DNA from: Euzebyaceae bacterium
Lineage (GTDB): Bacteria > Actinomycetota > Nitriliruptoria > Euzebyales > Egibacteraceae
Direction: 5' to 3'
Length of the DNA: 7,026 nucleotides
Assembly (NCBI GenBank): GCA_013696915.1
Contig: JACCXR010000403.1
Span: 1 to 7,026 of the forward strand
In this document: one piece after another, positions 6,091 to 7,026 of the stretch
Layout of the letters: each line of letters opens with the position of its first letter
How positions within the stretch are numbered: position 1 is the first letter of the stretch
Program-made: the position numbers and the translations under genes
Notes under the pieces: model-generated
Databases searched by the model: none
Told to the model about the DNA's origin: nothing
The model's input: the letters and a program-made list of their open reading frames with translations, nothing else

Positions 6091-6765
6091 GTGAAGAGTC
6101 AGCTGTTCGCGCAGAGCTACCTGGAATCGGCGTCGACGGACGTGTTCACGCTGCAGAACGCGAAGCTGCTGAAGGTCGGCCTCACCGGGCCGGTGATGGC
6201 CCGCCAGGGGTCGATGGTCGCCTATCAGGGCGAGATGAACTTCGATTTCGAAGGCAGCGGCGGCCTCGGGAAGTTCCTGAAGAAGGCCGTGACCGGCGAG
6301 GGCGTCCCCCTGATGCGCGTGACAGGGCGAGGCGACCTGTTCCTCGCCGACTCGGCGAACGAGATCCACCTCGTCAGGCTGGAGGGCGACTCGCTCACGG
6401 TGAACGGCCGCAACATCCTCGCGTTCGAGCCCACGCTCGAGTGGGACATCCGGCGGGTCGAGGGCGCCAGCATGTTGACGGGCGGCCTGTTCAACACGAC
6501 CCTCAGCGGCACGGGGTGGCTCGCCATCACGGCGCACGGCACGCCCGTGGTGCTCCAGACCGACGCGCCCACCTTCGCCGACGTGCAGTCGGCGATCGCG
6601 TGGAGCACCAGCCTGCAGACGAGCGTCGCCCGGTCGTTCAAGCTGTCCGGCCTGATCGGGCGGGGCAGCGGCGAGGCCGTCCAGCTGGCGTTCCACGGCC
6701 AGGGCTTCGTCATCGTGCAGGCCAGCGAGGGGCCGACGGTGCCGCCGCACTCCCACGGCAGCTGA
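6091..6765 (+). CDS. AIM24 family protein (DUF124 / TIGR00266-like)
   Basis: A 224-residue protein of the AIM24 family, named after a yeast mitochondrial protein needed for inner-membrane organisation; the bacterial role is not established. It is mostly predicted beta-strand, with no signal peptide or membrane helix. Family features seen: an N-terminal segment ending LKVGLTGPVMARQGSMVAYQG (27-47); a Gly-rich linker with a basic helix, GSGGLGKFLKKAVTGEG (55-71); LMRVTGRGDLFLAD (74-87), the most typical block; and the C-terminal FHGQGFVIVQASEG (201-214), followed by a short His/Pro tail. The length is usual for single-domain members. The GTG start has a good GGGAGG site. It is divergent from rtcB and convergent with the Gly-rich protein gene at the right edge. 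Family assignment is firm; function is unknown. Confidence 0.85.
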   Translation: MKSQLFAQSYLESASTDVFTLQNAKLLKVGLTGPVMARQGSMVAYQGEMNFDFEGSGGLGKFLKKAVTGEGVPLMRVTGRGDLFLADSANEIHLVRLEGDSLTVNGRNILAFEPTLEWDIRRVEGASMLTGGLFNTTLSGTGWLAITAHGTPVVLQTDAPTFADVQSAIAWSTSLQTSVARSFKLSGLIGRGSGEAVQLAFHGQGFVIVQASEGPTVPPHSHGS

Positions 6766-6861
6766 GGCCCGGTCGCACGTTCTCCGGGCGGCGCACGGAT
6801 CCGCGCGGCGTCCCCCGCTGCCGTCGGTGGCCCCGCCCGGATGCGGCCCGGGGCGTTCCCC
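6766..6861. other. Convergent intergenic spacer with weak hairpins
   Basis: This 96-base gap separates two convergent gene ends. Two short stems are seen: GCCCGG (6767-6772) with CCGGGC (6784-6789) around an 11-base loop, just after the AIM24 stop; and GCCCCG (6830-6835) with CGGGGC (6849-6854), next to the stop of the right-edge gene. Either could help terminate transcription, but both are only 6 bp, lack a T-tract, and such stems arise by chance at this base composition. Confidence 0.3.
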
Positions 6862-7026
6862 CTACCGCCGCCGGCCCCCGCGACTGCGGCTCATCCCGCC
6901 GCTGCTACGGCTCCGACCGCCGCTGCTGCGGCTCATCCCGCCGCTGGTGCGCCGGGTTCCGCCGCCCCGTGACCCGCCGCCGAAGCCTCCGCCGAAGCCA
7001 CCGCTGCGCCGGTAGCCACCGCCGCC
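6862..7026 (-). CDS. C-terminal Gly/Arg/Ser-rich tail of a protein entering from the right edge
   Basis: The - strand frame is open from the right edge to a TAG at 6864-6862, giving 54 residues made almost only of Gly, Arg and Ser, with a few Phe, Thr and Met: GFGGGFGGG near the start, three 7-residue SGG[MR]SRS repeats in the middle, and GGRRR at the end. Such tails are common at the C-terminus of TPM-domain (YgcG-like) membrane-anchored proteins and of some other actinobacterial proteins. The diagnostic domain lies outside the window, so the identity is a guess. The low-complexity, strongly basic sequence is likely disordered. No start is visible. The + strand Pro/Arg frame over the same bases is its shadow. 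Confidence 0.6.
   Translation of the reverse strand, partial: GGGGYRRSGGFGGGFGGGSRGGGTRRTSGGMSRSSGGRSRSSGGMSRSRGGRRR
6883..6945 (-). repeat. Three 21-bp tandem coding repeats
   Basis: Three in-frame 21-base units (6925-6945, 6904-6924, 6883-6903) encode SGGMSRS, SGGRSRS and SGGMSRS. The first and third differ by one silent base at the last codon; the middle differs at the GGG, ATG and CGC codons. This is recent or maintained repeat expansion within the basic tail. Confidence 0.8.

Noticed and set aside
4371..6765. A nitrobindin-rtcB-AIM24 defence or stress system
   Set aside because: The genes are convergent and divergent rather than an operon, and each belongs to a common family; no sequence evidence joins them. 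Kept only as a weak context remark under rtcB.
6827..7015. 62-codon + strand Pro/Arg frame
   Set aside because: Reverse-strand reading of the Gly/Arg/Ser tail; the proline-rich repeat is the complement of glycine and serine codons.

Overview
The window comes from a very GC-rich bacterial chromosome, and its gene content fits an actinobacterium: a fused-type glucose-6-phosphate isomerase, a nitrobindin, an AIM24-family protein and a Gly/Arg/Ser-rich protein tail. The order cannot be fixed from this sequence; Thermoleophilia, Acidimicrobiia and Pseudonocardiales are all possible. I see no tRNA, rRNA, CRISPR array, insertion sequence or prophage gene. This looks like a compact housekeeping region rather than a genomic island.

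Layout, left to right. A GH3 (NagZ-like) glycosidase enters from the left edge on the + strand and ends at 1059. Its last codons and the following spacer carry about four imperfect 35-bp tandem repeats. Facing it on the - strand is a two-gene unit: pgi (start 4284) followed after 17 bases by glpK (ends 1178). Divergent from pgi, across an 86-base promoter region holding an 8-bp-arm inverted repeat, is a small nitrobindin gene (4371-4844, +). It converges on rtcB (6024-4858, -). Only 13 bases separate their stop codons, and both stops lie in the arms of one perfect inverted repeat. Divergent from rtcB, across a 66-base spacer with a short palindrome, is an AIM24-family gene (6091-6765, +). At the right edge the C-terminal tail of a - strand protein rich in Gly, Arg and Ser enters the window and ends at 6862.

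Functionally, pgi and glpK both handle phosphorylated sugars and polyols at the entry of central carbon metabolism. The GH3 enzyme probably acts on cell-wall amino sugars outside the membrane. Nitrobindin (haem, NO/peroxynitrite chemistry) and RtcB (RNA repair ligase) are both plausible stress-related genes, but nothing here shows that they work together. No clearly novel multi-gene system is visible. The most distinctive points are the stand-alone Pgi half of a normally fused enzyme family, a divergent GlpK lacking the usual allosteric loop, the gene-end tandem repeats, and the symmetric stop-codon hairpin.
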